Below the pieces are notes generated by a model, which saw only the letters and a list, made by a program, of their open reading frames with translations, ran no database searches and had not been told where the DNA came from. Positions 39,225-49,428 of a DNA stretch of 64,000 nucleotides are shown piece by piece (position 1 is the first letter of the stretch; each line of letters opens with the position of its first letter). The position numbers were made by a program, and so were the translations under genes. Location of the stretch: assembly GCA_033439265.1 (NCBI GenBank), contig JAVTVX010000034.1, positions 16,754,501 to 16,818,500 on the forward strand, given 5' to 3'. The stretch comes from Dillenia suffruticosa (taxonomy: Eukaryota; Streptophyta; Magnoliopsida; Dilleniales; Dilleniaceae).

Positions 39225-40357
39225 TGTCACGCCCCGAACCGGGATCGTGAACAGCTGCCCGTTGTCCCTGGATGCCGGCTGGATTTTTTACAGAAAATCG
39301 GACAGAACCTCCCCATAAATCGGAGGTTTCCCATGTACAATTTCACCTGTATATGACATTCATCTAGTACAAATAAACAATTGGCCATCCCGGCCTCTCC
39401 AAAATCAACAATATCCACAGCCAACATCCAGAACAACGCAAGACTATAAAGTTTCTAACAGTCCTAGCAACAGACCTCTACTGTCATGCCCAACTAGAGC
39501 ATGAGCAGCCGCCACACCGAGCGGACTTAAATTCTACGCATATATAAAATAAATTCCCAAGTTATTTTTTAAATATTTACAAATGCCTCAATGCAATGAA
39601 ATAATCAATACGAAAGTTTCAAAAATAAATATCCATCAATTATACAGTCATCCCAGAAAATTTATATAAATACATTGGTCAATCTAAAATCTCCAATATA
39701 TAATAATATCACCAATCATCGTAGCGGAAGAGATGGAAAATATCCATACCCAAGTTCAGTGGTATCTCCTCAATCCAACACTAATCCTGTGGGAAAGAAA
39801 ATGAGGGATGAGTATCTATGGGAGGATACTCAGTAAGTGAGGGGATTGACATCATACTATCAATATCGAGGTGAATTTGGAGTGTCAAAATATAAGATAA
39901 GAAAATATCCACAGTGTGCAAACTGATCATGTTATTTCCAAAATCATATATCACACGCACACATCAAAAAGCCAGATATGCATCCCAAAATTTTACATCA
40001 ATGTCATGAAGAACCGGCCAATGAAATATTCCCGGCAATGGTCTACCTCGACCAAGGACGGCGCATTGGGGGTTTTTCCAAATGCAAGTATTAAAGAATG
40101 GCTCTCTGCCCCAATGTTGGCCACAGACTACCCCAACTAGCCTGTAATTAATAATAATGTACATATAACTAGTCAGCCGTGTATGGTGCCCCCGCCTGGT
40201 GCTAGACGGAGCCGTACTCAACGTCCTCTCCGATGAGGGTCAACCTGGGACACCCATACACACGACAATCTGGCGGATACCTCCGGCCGAAGCGTATCCG
40301 GACACAAGGGGTGCCTCTACCAGATGTCCTTCGTAGCTACGGATCACAATATCATAT

Positions 40358-40530
40358 CAGCCGGGCACGTAGCCCCATGCATCCCATCACCAGATCAGCC
40401 GGGCATATAGCCCCATGCATAATATCATAACGTCAGCCGGGCATACAGCCCAATGTATAATATCACAAAGTCGGCCGGGCATACAGCCCAAAACATAATA
40501 TCATAAAGTCGGCCGGGCATACAGCCCAAA
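40358..40530 (-). repeat. 38-bp tandem repeat inside LTR G
   Basis: Units start at 40358, 40396, 40434, 40472 and 40510, exactly 38 bp apart, on the theme CAGCCGGGCATACAGCCC followed by an AT-rich spacer. Related units occur in LTR K near 1250-1345. Confidence 0.85.
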
Positions 40531-41149
40531 TGTGTATATAAATCCATTTAAAACCATGTGCCAATGCAGTGGAAGCATTAAAACATATCAATATGTCGAA
40601 AATGTGGCACAATATACCTTTATCAAAACTCATGGATGCATATCAATAAAGTCGGCAGTTAAGACACTCCAAAGGCCACAAAACATTTCATCAAATATTG
40701 GAAAGTCATAACAATCATACATTTTGCAGAAACATGTCATTTAAAAGATATTTTTGAAACATGGTTTTCAATCAATAGCGAATGTCAAAGTCTCCAAAAG
40801 ATCAACCTAAATCAGATCATCAAATTTCTGTAACATTCTATACTTAACCTTCAATTCATATATAATCATTTCATAATTTGTATTCTATCTGCATTCCACT
40901 TACACTCTAAACATATACAAAACCTTTCATCTTAAATTCAATCCTAGATTCGTCCAATTTATCAATTAGAGTCGAAATCTCCTCACCTAGGGTTTTCTCG
41001 AAGCGCCGAGTCTCGTCCGAAAGTCGCTTCGGTCACTCCAAAGTCTATAGGGTTTCCTATCAAAACAAGGTTTATTTGTTAGATCTAAACACATAGATCC
41101 GAAGCAAAAACCCTAAGTCATTTACCTGCGTGGAGATTCGTGGGCTGTC

Positions 41150-41720
41150 ACGGGCTCGTGGGCCGTCACGGGCCATCGCGGGCTCGTGGGCCACGGGCCG
41201 AACAGGGCTCGTGGGCTACAGCTAGCGGGCTCGCTGGTCTGCGGGCCAGCGGGCTGGCGGGCCGATGGGCCGGTGGGCCTGCAGCTGATGGGCCTGCGGG
41301 CTGACAGTGGCTCGCGAGCTGGTGCTCGCCCGTGTGCTGGCGCGCCGTGCTGGTGCGTGCTCGTGCGCCGGCTCGCGCGCGCTCGTACGCTGCTGCGCGC
41401 TGGGCCGCGCGCCCGTGCGCTGCTGCGCGCTGGGCCGCGCGCCCGTGCCCACTCGTGCGCTGGGCCGCGCGCCCGTGCACGCTGGGCCGCGCGCCCGTGC
41501 ACGCTGGCTCACGCGCTCGCGGCCTGGGCTCTCGCTCGCGGCCTGGGCTTGCACTCGCGGTCTGGGCTTGCGCTCGCGGACTCAGTCCTGCTCGCGGCCT
41601 GGGCTCGCGCTGCGGCTGGGTCCTGCTCGCGGCCTGGGCTCGCGCTGTTGCTGGGAGATCGTGCTGCAGAAGGCCCTGCAGTCGCGTGTGGTGGCGGAAG
41701 GCAGTGCGCGCGGAGGCTCG
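41150..41720 (-). repeat. GC-rich short-motif repeat block in LTR G
   Basis: Runs of GGGCCGCGCGCCCGTGC, GCTGCTGCGCGCTG and CTCGCGGCCTGGGCTCGCG are repeated with small changes. The homologous block in piece I is at 62100-62600. Base content is wholly unlike the AT-rich surroundings. Open frames exist in nearly every frame, which argues against coding. Confidence 0.8.
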
Positions 41721-41916
41721 CGGCGGTGTGCGGCGAGGCAGAGAGAGCGATCTGGGAGATCGCGAGAGGGAGAGAAGACAGAGTGAGGTAGAGAGAGAAA
41801 CCGAGAAGGAAGGAAGAAGAAGAAGAAAAAGAAGAAGGAGAAGAAGAAGGAGAAGGATGGCGGCGGCGGTGGCTGTGGCGGAGGAAGCCGAACGGCCGCG
41901 GAAGAAGAAAGGTCGG

Positions 41917-41966
<50 letters not shown>

Positions 41967-42039
41967 AGAGGGGAATTAGGGCTTTTGCCCTAATTCAATT
42001 TGGGGGGCCAAAACGCTGCGTTTTGGCTCTCCCCCTTTT

Positions 42040-42074
<35 letters not shown>

Positions 42075-42086
42075 TTTGGTGTTACA

Positions 42087-42249
42087 GCAAGACCATCGAG
42101 GGCACCTGCACATTCAATCCCTACTGCTACACAGACAGTTGCAGGGAGCAATACTGTGCCAATTCCTCCATGACAGTAGCCCAGGGCAAAAGCCCGAATC
42201 TATGTCATGACACAGGACGATGCTCAGGCGAATCCAGACGTGATCATGG
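42087..42249 (+). pseudogene. gag C-terminus of element E
   Basis: Gag resumes after G: ...PSRAPAHSIPTATQTVAGSNTVPIPP, stop, then ARIYVMTQDDAQANPDVIMG, matching RLYAMTDEEAHASPDIVTG of element A. The frame reaches a GT at 42250. Confidence 0.75.
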
Positions 42250-42431
42250 GTAACCCTCCCTTAGATCCCTCTGTATAGGATCTTTTATTTTATACCCCTT
42301 TTTAAATCACGATATATCGTGATGACTATGGATATCCATGACAAGTTAATGCCTTAGAGGCCTAACTCTTTTGATATATCTATATTCGTAAAGTCTTCAT
42401 AATTGATCTCCTTTAAATTTCTCGCCACTAG
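42250..42431 (+). other. Intron-like spacer between gag and protease in element E
   Basis: 182 bp from GTAACCCTCCC to CGCCACTAG. Gag read-through stops at TAG 42277-42279. Joining 42249 to 42432 gives DVIMG then TTKIFGIDACVLIDTG in frame, at the same residue and phase as in element A. The interior is AT-rich. Confidence 0.6.
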
Positions 42432-45400
42432 GTACTACAAAAATATTTGGAATCGACGCCTGTGTTCTAATAGATACTGGGTCAAATTATTTATTTTTGG
42501 GCACGTCTTTTGCTCAACAGTTGGATCGACAGCTTTTGTAATTAACTGAGGAGCTGATGGTTATCACGCCCCTAGGAGAGTGTTTGATCTACAACTCTGT
42601 ATATCAAGGCTGTGAAGTCTCGGTCGAGGAGACGATATTAGAAGCAGATTTGATTCCGCTCAACATAACTGATTTTGATGCCATATTTGGGATGGACTAG
42701 TTGAGTTTTCACTAGACTTCCGTAGATTGCTTCACTAAGGAGGTAGAGTTTCGGAGGTCGGGACAGCCACCACTGACTTTTGTGGGAAAAAGACAAGTAC
42801 TACCCCATTATATAATGTCTGTGATGGAGACCAGATGAATGGTGTGCCGAGAATATATGGTATATCTAGCCCACGTGATAGATACTACCGTAGAAGGACC
42901 AAAGCTTGATGAGGTCTCAGTAGTGCAGGAGTTTTCGATGTTTTCCCCGACGAACTACCTGGGTTACCACTAACCCGAGAGCTTGACTTTGAGATTGATT
43001 TGGCTCCTGGAACTACTCCTATTTCCATCCCGCCATATCGAATGGCACCAACTGAGCTAAGAGAGCTCAAAATTCAGTTACAGGAGTTGCTAGATAAGGG
43101 TTTCATACGTCCAAGTACTTCATCTTGGGGTGCTCCGGTTTTATTTGTAAAGAAAAAGAACAGTACATTTAGACTTTGTATGAATTACAGATAGCTGAAC
43201 AAAGTAACCGTCAAGAATAAGTACCCATTACCTCGCATTGTTGATCTCTTTAATCAACTTCAGGGTGCCAGGGTTTTCTCAAAAATTGATCTCAGATCAA
43301 GTTATCATCAGCTACGGATTAGGGCTGAAGATGTGCCCAAGACTGCGTTTCGTACCCGATATGGTCATTTCAAGTTTCTGGTCATGCCATTTGGAATGAC
43401 CAATGCCCCAGCTGCATCTATGGATTTGATGAATCGGGTTTTTCATGATTATTTAGACCATTTTGTCATCGTATTTATTGATGACAATCTCATATACTCA
43501 CAGAGTGATGAGGAGCATTCTCAGCACCTTCGGGTTGTCCTACAGACACTTCGCGAGAGATAATTATACGCCAAATTCTCCAAGTGTGAATTTTGGCTAA
43601 GGCAGATCGGATTTCTAAGGCATATCGTTTCTGCAGAAGATATTTTTGTTGATCCGTAGAAAGTTAAGGCTATATTGAAATGGGAGTAGCCGCAGACTAT
43701 TACAGAGGTCCGGAGTTTCCTTGGCCTGATAGGTTATTATCAGAGATTTATACAAGGATTCTCACGGATCGCTATTCCATTGTCTAACCTGACACAGAAG
43801 GAAGTCAAGTTTGTTTAGGATGATTGTTGTGAGGCGAGCTTTTAGGAGTTCAAACAGCGGTTGATGTCTGCACCAATCTTAGCCCTTCCCACTAGTAGTT
43901 GAGAGTACGTAGTGTATAGTGATGCCAGCCAACAGTGATTGGGTTGTGTTCTGATGCAGGAAGGTCGAGTCATTGCATACGCCTCTCAACAGCTAAAGAG
44001 ACATGAGTTAAACTACTCGACCCACAATCTTGAGTTAATAGCCGTAGTCTTTGCATTGAAGATATGGCAACATTAGTTGTATAGGGTGACATGTAGAGTA
44101 TATATAGACCATAAAAGTCTGAAATATGTATTCACTAAAAGGGAGCTAAATCTGAGGCAGAGGAGATGGTTGGAGCTCCTGAAGGATTATGACCTTGTCA
44201 TTGATTACCATCCAGGCAAGGCCAATGTGGTTGTAGATGCCTTGAGCCGCAAGTCATCATCCTCTTCACAATCAATCGGGAGTACATATCTCTCCTGTTT
44301 GGTGGGACTTTGTACGTTGGGAGTCAGTTTGGCTAGTGATGTTCAGGGTACACTACTAGCCAATTTTGAGGTAAGACCGACTCTGCTTGATCATATTAGA
44401 GAGATTCAGGAGACTGATATGGAGCTCCGGAGTATTATTGAGAGGGTCCGCAGAGGGCTATACTAGAAAAGGCCCACTCCCCCACTTATGCTATTCATTC
44501 GAGCAATACGAAAATGTATCAGACTATCCAAGGGAGTTATTGGTGGGCCGAGATGAAGCGGGAGATCGCAGAATTTGTGGTTAGATGCTTGGTATGTCAA
44601 CAGGTGAAAGCCAAGCATCAACGACCGTTTGGTCCATTGCAGCCACTTCCCATTCCTGAGTAGAAGTTGAACACATTATCATGGATTTTGTGACGGGGCC
44701 ACCACGGACTTCAGCACGATATGATACTATCTGGGTGATTGTTGATAGACTCACCAAGTCCGCTCATTTTGTCCATGTTCGCAACGACTATTCTTTAGAG
44801 GTTTTAACCCGCCTCTACATTGACACGATAGTCAAACTCCATGGGGTTCTGGTATCGATAGTGTTAGATAGAGACCCCAGATTCACTTTTTGATTTTGGC
44901 CCAGCTTACAGGAGGTTTTGGGTACTAAATTGAGTTTTAGCACAGCCTACCACCCGCAGACCGATGGTCAGTCAAAGAAAGTCATCCAAACTCTAGAGGG
45001 CATACTGAGAGCATGTGTTATGGATTTTTGGGGTAGTTGGGATCGATACCTTCCATTGGTGGAGTTTGCATACAATAACAGCTATCAGGCCAGTATTAGA
45101 ATACCACCATATGAGGTCTTGTATGGTAGGATATGTCATACCCCATTGTGCTGGGATGGGTAGGAGAGAGACGACTCACCAGTGTCAAGCTTGTTGGACT
45201 AGGGAGAAGGTGAGAATCATCCGTGCGCGGATGAAGGCCAACCAAGATAGACAGAAAACCTATGTTGATAGGAGGTGGTGATCTCTTGAGTTCGAGGAAG
45301 GAGACATGGTTTTCTTACAGGTATCTCCTTGGACAGGGTCATCCGATTCAGACAGCGGAGTAAGCTGAACCCTAAATATATTGGTCTTTTTCGCATCTTG

Positions 45401-45718
45401 AAGAGGGTCGAAAATGTAGCATACAGACTAGAGCTGCCAGATGAGCTTTCATGTATACATGACGTCTTTCATGTCTCGGTACTCAGAAAATACCTACCTG
45501 ATCCATCTCATATCCTAGAACCTCCATCTATTGAGCTGCGTGAGGATTTGAGTCTTCCGGTCCAGCCCATGGCCATCCTTGATCGATAGATCACGAAGCT
45601 ATGAAACAAAGAAGTTTCCCTAGTCTGAGTTTTGTGGAGGAATGATCAAGTCGAGGAGCAAACTTGAGAACTGGAAGATATTATGAGGAGACAGCACCCT
45701 GAGCTTTTTGATGTATAG
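42432..45718 (+). pseudogene. pol of element E: protease, RT, RNase H, integrase, chromodomain-type tail
   Basis: Protease: VLIDTGSNYLF (DTG present), ADLIPLNITDFDAIFGMD. RT (from about 43000): [55 protein letters not shown], catalytic FIDDN near 43480. RNase H: YSDASQQ near 43917, then [16 protein letters not shown] and [16 protein letters not shown]. Integrase: MDFVTGPPRTSARYDTIWVIVDRLTKSAHF at 44681, DRDPRF, then TDGQSKK with the catalytic Glu reading Lys. Tail: HDVFHVSVLRKYLPDPSHI ... VLWRNDQVEEQ(stop)ELEDIMRRQHPELFDV. Most lesions are single-base stops (CAG to TAG, TGG to TAG, CGA to TGA types) in an otherwise collinear frame. Confidence 0.92.
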
Positions 45719-45755
45719 TTTCGAGGACAAAACTTTTTATTAGGGGATTAGAAAT

Positions 45756-48700
45756 TGTAACACCGTTTTTCGATAACTGAGTATCGAGTACCACTCCTCA
45801 TGGTTCTATATATATGTATTAACATCCTTTCGAGGCGTTTAAGATGAAATCTTAATTTTCTTTTTATTTACTTTGAGATTTCCATCAAAATTACTGAAAT
45901 CAAAAATTTTATCGGTAAGCCGAAAACCCTCTCGGCAAGCGCAAGCAAGGCCTAAAGAAGTTAAAAATGACTAAGAGAAGCCCTACACATTTAAATAGAG
46001 ATATTTAAATGAAATTTCACATATTTAAGAAATTTCTAACAAAATTTCATATGGACCAAAAATACAAATTGTTAAAAGTTAGGGGTCTAAATGTAATTTA
46101 GGAAAGTTGAGGGACTTGGTTGCAAACCACTCAATGATGGATAATTATAGCCAAATGATTGGTAAAGAGGGCAGCAGGTTTGGTTAGTGGCCACCTAAGC
46201 TCATTCCACCAAAGAGAAATCTCATTGGTTGAACAATCGTTGCATGAATTCTCATTGGTTGGTCAAAACCCCTCTCTTTGTTCTTGGAATCCATTATGAA
46301 CGAAATTGACATAAAGGAGGTGCATGAAGGTAGCTTGTAAGCAACTTTGCATGGGAGAAAGACTTGGACAAGTGTAGAGTAAAGATCTTGCATGCAAAAT
46401 GAATCAAATGTCAAGATAGTTTGATTAGGTTTATATAAAGGCCAAAAACCAACCATTTTCCCTTCTATTCACCTCACTTGGAAGAAAATTTTAGTAAGGA
46501 AAGAGGGATTGTTGAATGTTCAAGGGGAATTCTAGGAGCATCGGAGAAGGAACACAAGAAAAAGAGGTAAGAACACCCTTGACTCTATGCCTCTAGTTGA
46601 TTGAGATAGTATAAGGATTGTGTAAAGATTGATTTTTGATGAATTATGTTACTATGGTGCTAAGGTGATCAAAGTTTCAAGAAATCAAGATCAAGGTGAT
46701 GGGTATTAGTTAGCAAAGGATCATACAAAGGAAGGTAAAATACTCAAAATTAAAGTCTTTACAAGTAGTGAAATTAAATGCATGTACTAGCATGCTAGAC
46801 ATGATTGTTTTAGATTTGAGCAATGTGTCGTCTTGCCACTATATCTCATTGTGTAGGACTCAAAATTTTAAACCATTTGCTCCTGAGTAAACTAGACTCC
46901 CTAAGCTTTAAAATAAGGTATGGCCTCAAAATTTCCATTAAGAATGTGATTTATAGTGATTTTGGCAAGGGATAGCAAAATGACATATTCAATTTTTCAT
47001 CCTCTATGCACGGCCAGTATATTGTACAAATTTTTAAAATGAACTAAATTTTACTTGAATCGGAGTAGTGAGTTAGGAGTTATGATATTTTTACTGAAAT
47101 TGTGCAGAGCATAATTTAGAACTGGAACTGAGGCAGAAATGAAATTTTATAAAATTTTGCACTTAGAATTAAAGGACATGATGAACATGAAAGTTGTAGG
47201 ACTATCTCTTATCTTGCAGTAGGACTTAGAATCATATAAATCGAAGATATATATACTGAGATACGAATTTTCTACCAAACCTATGCAAATTTAATTATAT
47301 GAGTACGAACTGCATTGAAGATAGATTTTAAAAAATTCATGCAATGGAAATTTGGAAATGCATTGAACACAAAAAAAATGTAGATATATGTCTTAACTTT
47401 CAATAGCAATTTGAGTCACTCAATTCCAAGCTATATAGAAAAAATTATAGCATTTTTTCTAAAACTGCACAAGTGTAAAAAAATTTAGAATTTGAAAATT
47501 TATGAATGTTGGGCTTGAACCACTAAGGCAAATTTGTATTGGACCCAAATCCAATTAGAACTTTAAACTCCAACAATCCAAGGCCCATGCAAATTTGTAT
47601 TCGGGCCGATCCAAAACACAAAATCTTAGTATTGGGCCCAAGTCCAATTAGAATTTTGAAATCCAACAACCCATAGCCCATAATGAGAGATGTGATCCAA
47701 AAATTTAAAGTTAATCAAAATTGTGAAAGTTTTGTAAAAAAATAAAGAAATTCACACATGTATATTGTTGCTTTAGGGGCAGATCACACATGTGTATATT
47801 GTTGCTTTAGAGGCAGATTATTATTCTACACATGAGGGACGACTTGGTTGAGCTCAAGATTGATAGGAGAGTGGCGTACCCTCCCCATATGTGTGAGTGG
47901 GATTACGATATCATCTTATTAATATCAAACCATATTTTATCATTTTCAAAAATGTCATGATTTATCCGTGTGAAAAATGATATTGCTAAAGACTTTGATA
48001 AATGTTTTGTGATAAGTAGAGTGTCTAAAGAAATGAGTTTATAATATGCATCCATGTGAATTGTTAAATGATATTGTGTCGTGTTTTGAAATTCTGAAAT
48101 ATGATTTCTGATATGACTATGCATCTTGGCACATTTGATTGATACTGATTTGGCACTTGGACTGAGAGTCCATGGAAATTGACGGATATGATATAGTCCC
48201 TAGGGGACAGTCGTAGCTACGAGCACGTTTGTCAAGAAACCCCATTGTGTCCGAATAGCCTTCTGTAGAAGGTATCCCACAAATGATGCGTACCACATGG
48301 GTTGGACCCATAGGTGGTTTTATAGATTACGAACTAGTCTAGTTAAACCAAAAGGGGAGAGCCATCAGCATAAACGGTCTAGCACTGGGGAGGCCCGTAG
48401 CCAACACCGAGGTTGAGAGCAATATATGAAAATACTTGCATATGAAAACCCTCGGTGCGCCTGTCATTGGTTGTGATTGACCCTTATTGGGAACGATTTT
48501 CTTGCTAACTCTATCGATTTCTAAAAGTGATTTGGATGTATATGAATGATTTGATGTGTATGCGTGGATCATAACATATTGTTTAAAAATTTCATGTAAA
48601 ATTTTGAAATGTATCTGTTATACTAATTTTGACACTCCATTGTTCACCCTACGTATTAATTTCATGATATCAACCCCTCACTTACTGCGTATTTCTAAAT

Positions 48701-49067
48701 ACTCACCCCTACTCCTGAAATTGTAATGGAGATAGACTACTAGAGGGATACGTTAGGAAAATTTTGACTCACTTGACTTATCAAAGACTTAGACACGGTA
48801 CTTTTCCATCTTCTACTGAATGTATATATGTGAGGATTTTAAATTGACCATGTATGGTATGACTGTATTCATGTTATAAATTAGGACTCTCATTCTGATT
48901 TGCATACTTGTATATTATTAATTATAAATGTTTACTTGGGAAATTGCATTTTGAAAGATTATATTTTATTAGCCTTACGTTACCTCAGCATAAATGTTGC
49001 ATTATGATCAGTATACGAGGGAACGGACGACTGTTCACGGTCTTAGATCAAGAATCGGGGTGTGACA
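45756..49067 (+). repeat. 3' LTR of element E
   Basis: 3312 bp, preceded by the purine tract TTAGGGGATTAGAAA. It lacks 65 bp at 47033-47040 (TTTAAAAT at both edges in the 5' copy, 35987 and 36052) and has a small tandem duplication around 47752-47822 (ACATGTGTATATTGTTGCTT twice). Confidence 0.93.
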
Positions 49068-49428
49068 TCCCTTTTGAAATTGACTTCAAAAAATCGCCTG
49101 ATCACGCCCTAAAAAAAGAACTGCTTCTACTTATTGTGAAGTTGACTTCAGAATTAAGCGTGATCATGCCTTAAGGAAATGAGTGCTTCTGTCCAACACC
49201 TCAATCATCCTCTGTTCATCTGCTGTCTTGAATAATTGCATCCCTTAAAATTCTCATGTTGAACACCTACAAAAATTAAAAGAAAAAACTAATGACACTA
49301 ATCAAATACCCCTAATTAATTAAGAAATCAAATAACAAACTAATCAAACTCAAGAAAAAAAATATTGGGTTGCCTCCCAACAAGCACAATTGTTTAACAT
49401 CTTTATGCTCTTCTCCACTTGTTTCTCT
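49068..49428 (-). other. Non-coding part of element F next to the insertion of E
   Basis: Contains GGGTTGCCTCCCAACAAGC at 49368-49386 (minus strand TTGTTGGGAGGCAACCC), a motif typical of Athila/Tat-like elements. No coding region is seen; an 88-codon plus-strand frame spanning the E/F junction is chance. Confidence 0.6.

Larger units (their letters stand above)
39225..42086 (-). mobile_element. Solo LTR G, minus orientation, nested in element E
   Basis: On the plus strand it runs TGTCACGCCCCGAACC...GTTTGGTGTTACA, 2862 bp, flanked by GCAAG at 39220-39224 and 42087-42091. Same family as pieces I and J. It contains a five-unit 38-bp repeat (40358-40530), a GC-rich repetitive block (41150-41720), GAA/GA tracts (41810-41966) and a long T run (42032-42072). 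The many overlapping 100-215-codon open frames in the GC-rich block are low-complexity artefacts. Confidence 0.93.
34708..49067 (+). mobile_element. Ty3/gypsy retrotransposon E (Tekay/Del-like), interrupted by solo LTR G
   Basis: LTRs 34708-37692 and 45756-49067 both start TGTAACA and end GTGTGACA. TCCCTTT flanks at 34701-34707 and 49068-49074, a 7-bp match, longer than the usual 5 bp for this class. The internal order is primer-binding site, gag with knuckle, protease, RT, RNase H, integrase, chromodomain-like tail. The LTRs differ at roughly one base in ten over the first 200 by eye, and carry separate deletions, so it is old. The coding frame is mostly collinear but carries many TAG/TGA stops. 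Confidence 0.95.

Noticed and set aside
40358-40530. CRISPR-like evenly spaced repeats
   Set aside because: Exact 38-bp tandem units without unique spacers, inside a plant LTR; an ordinary tandem repeat.
41122-41979. Many long overlapping open frames on both strands (up to 215 codons)
   Set aside because: Lie in GC-rich short repeats inside LTR G, open in nearly every frame, Arg/Ala/Gly-rich with no domain; compositional artefact.
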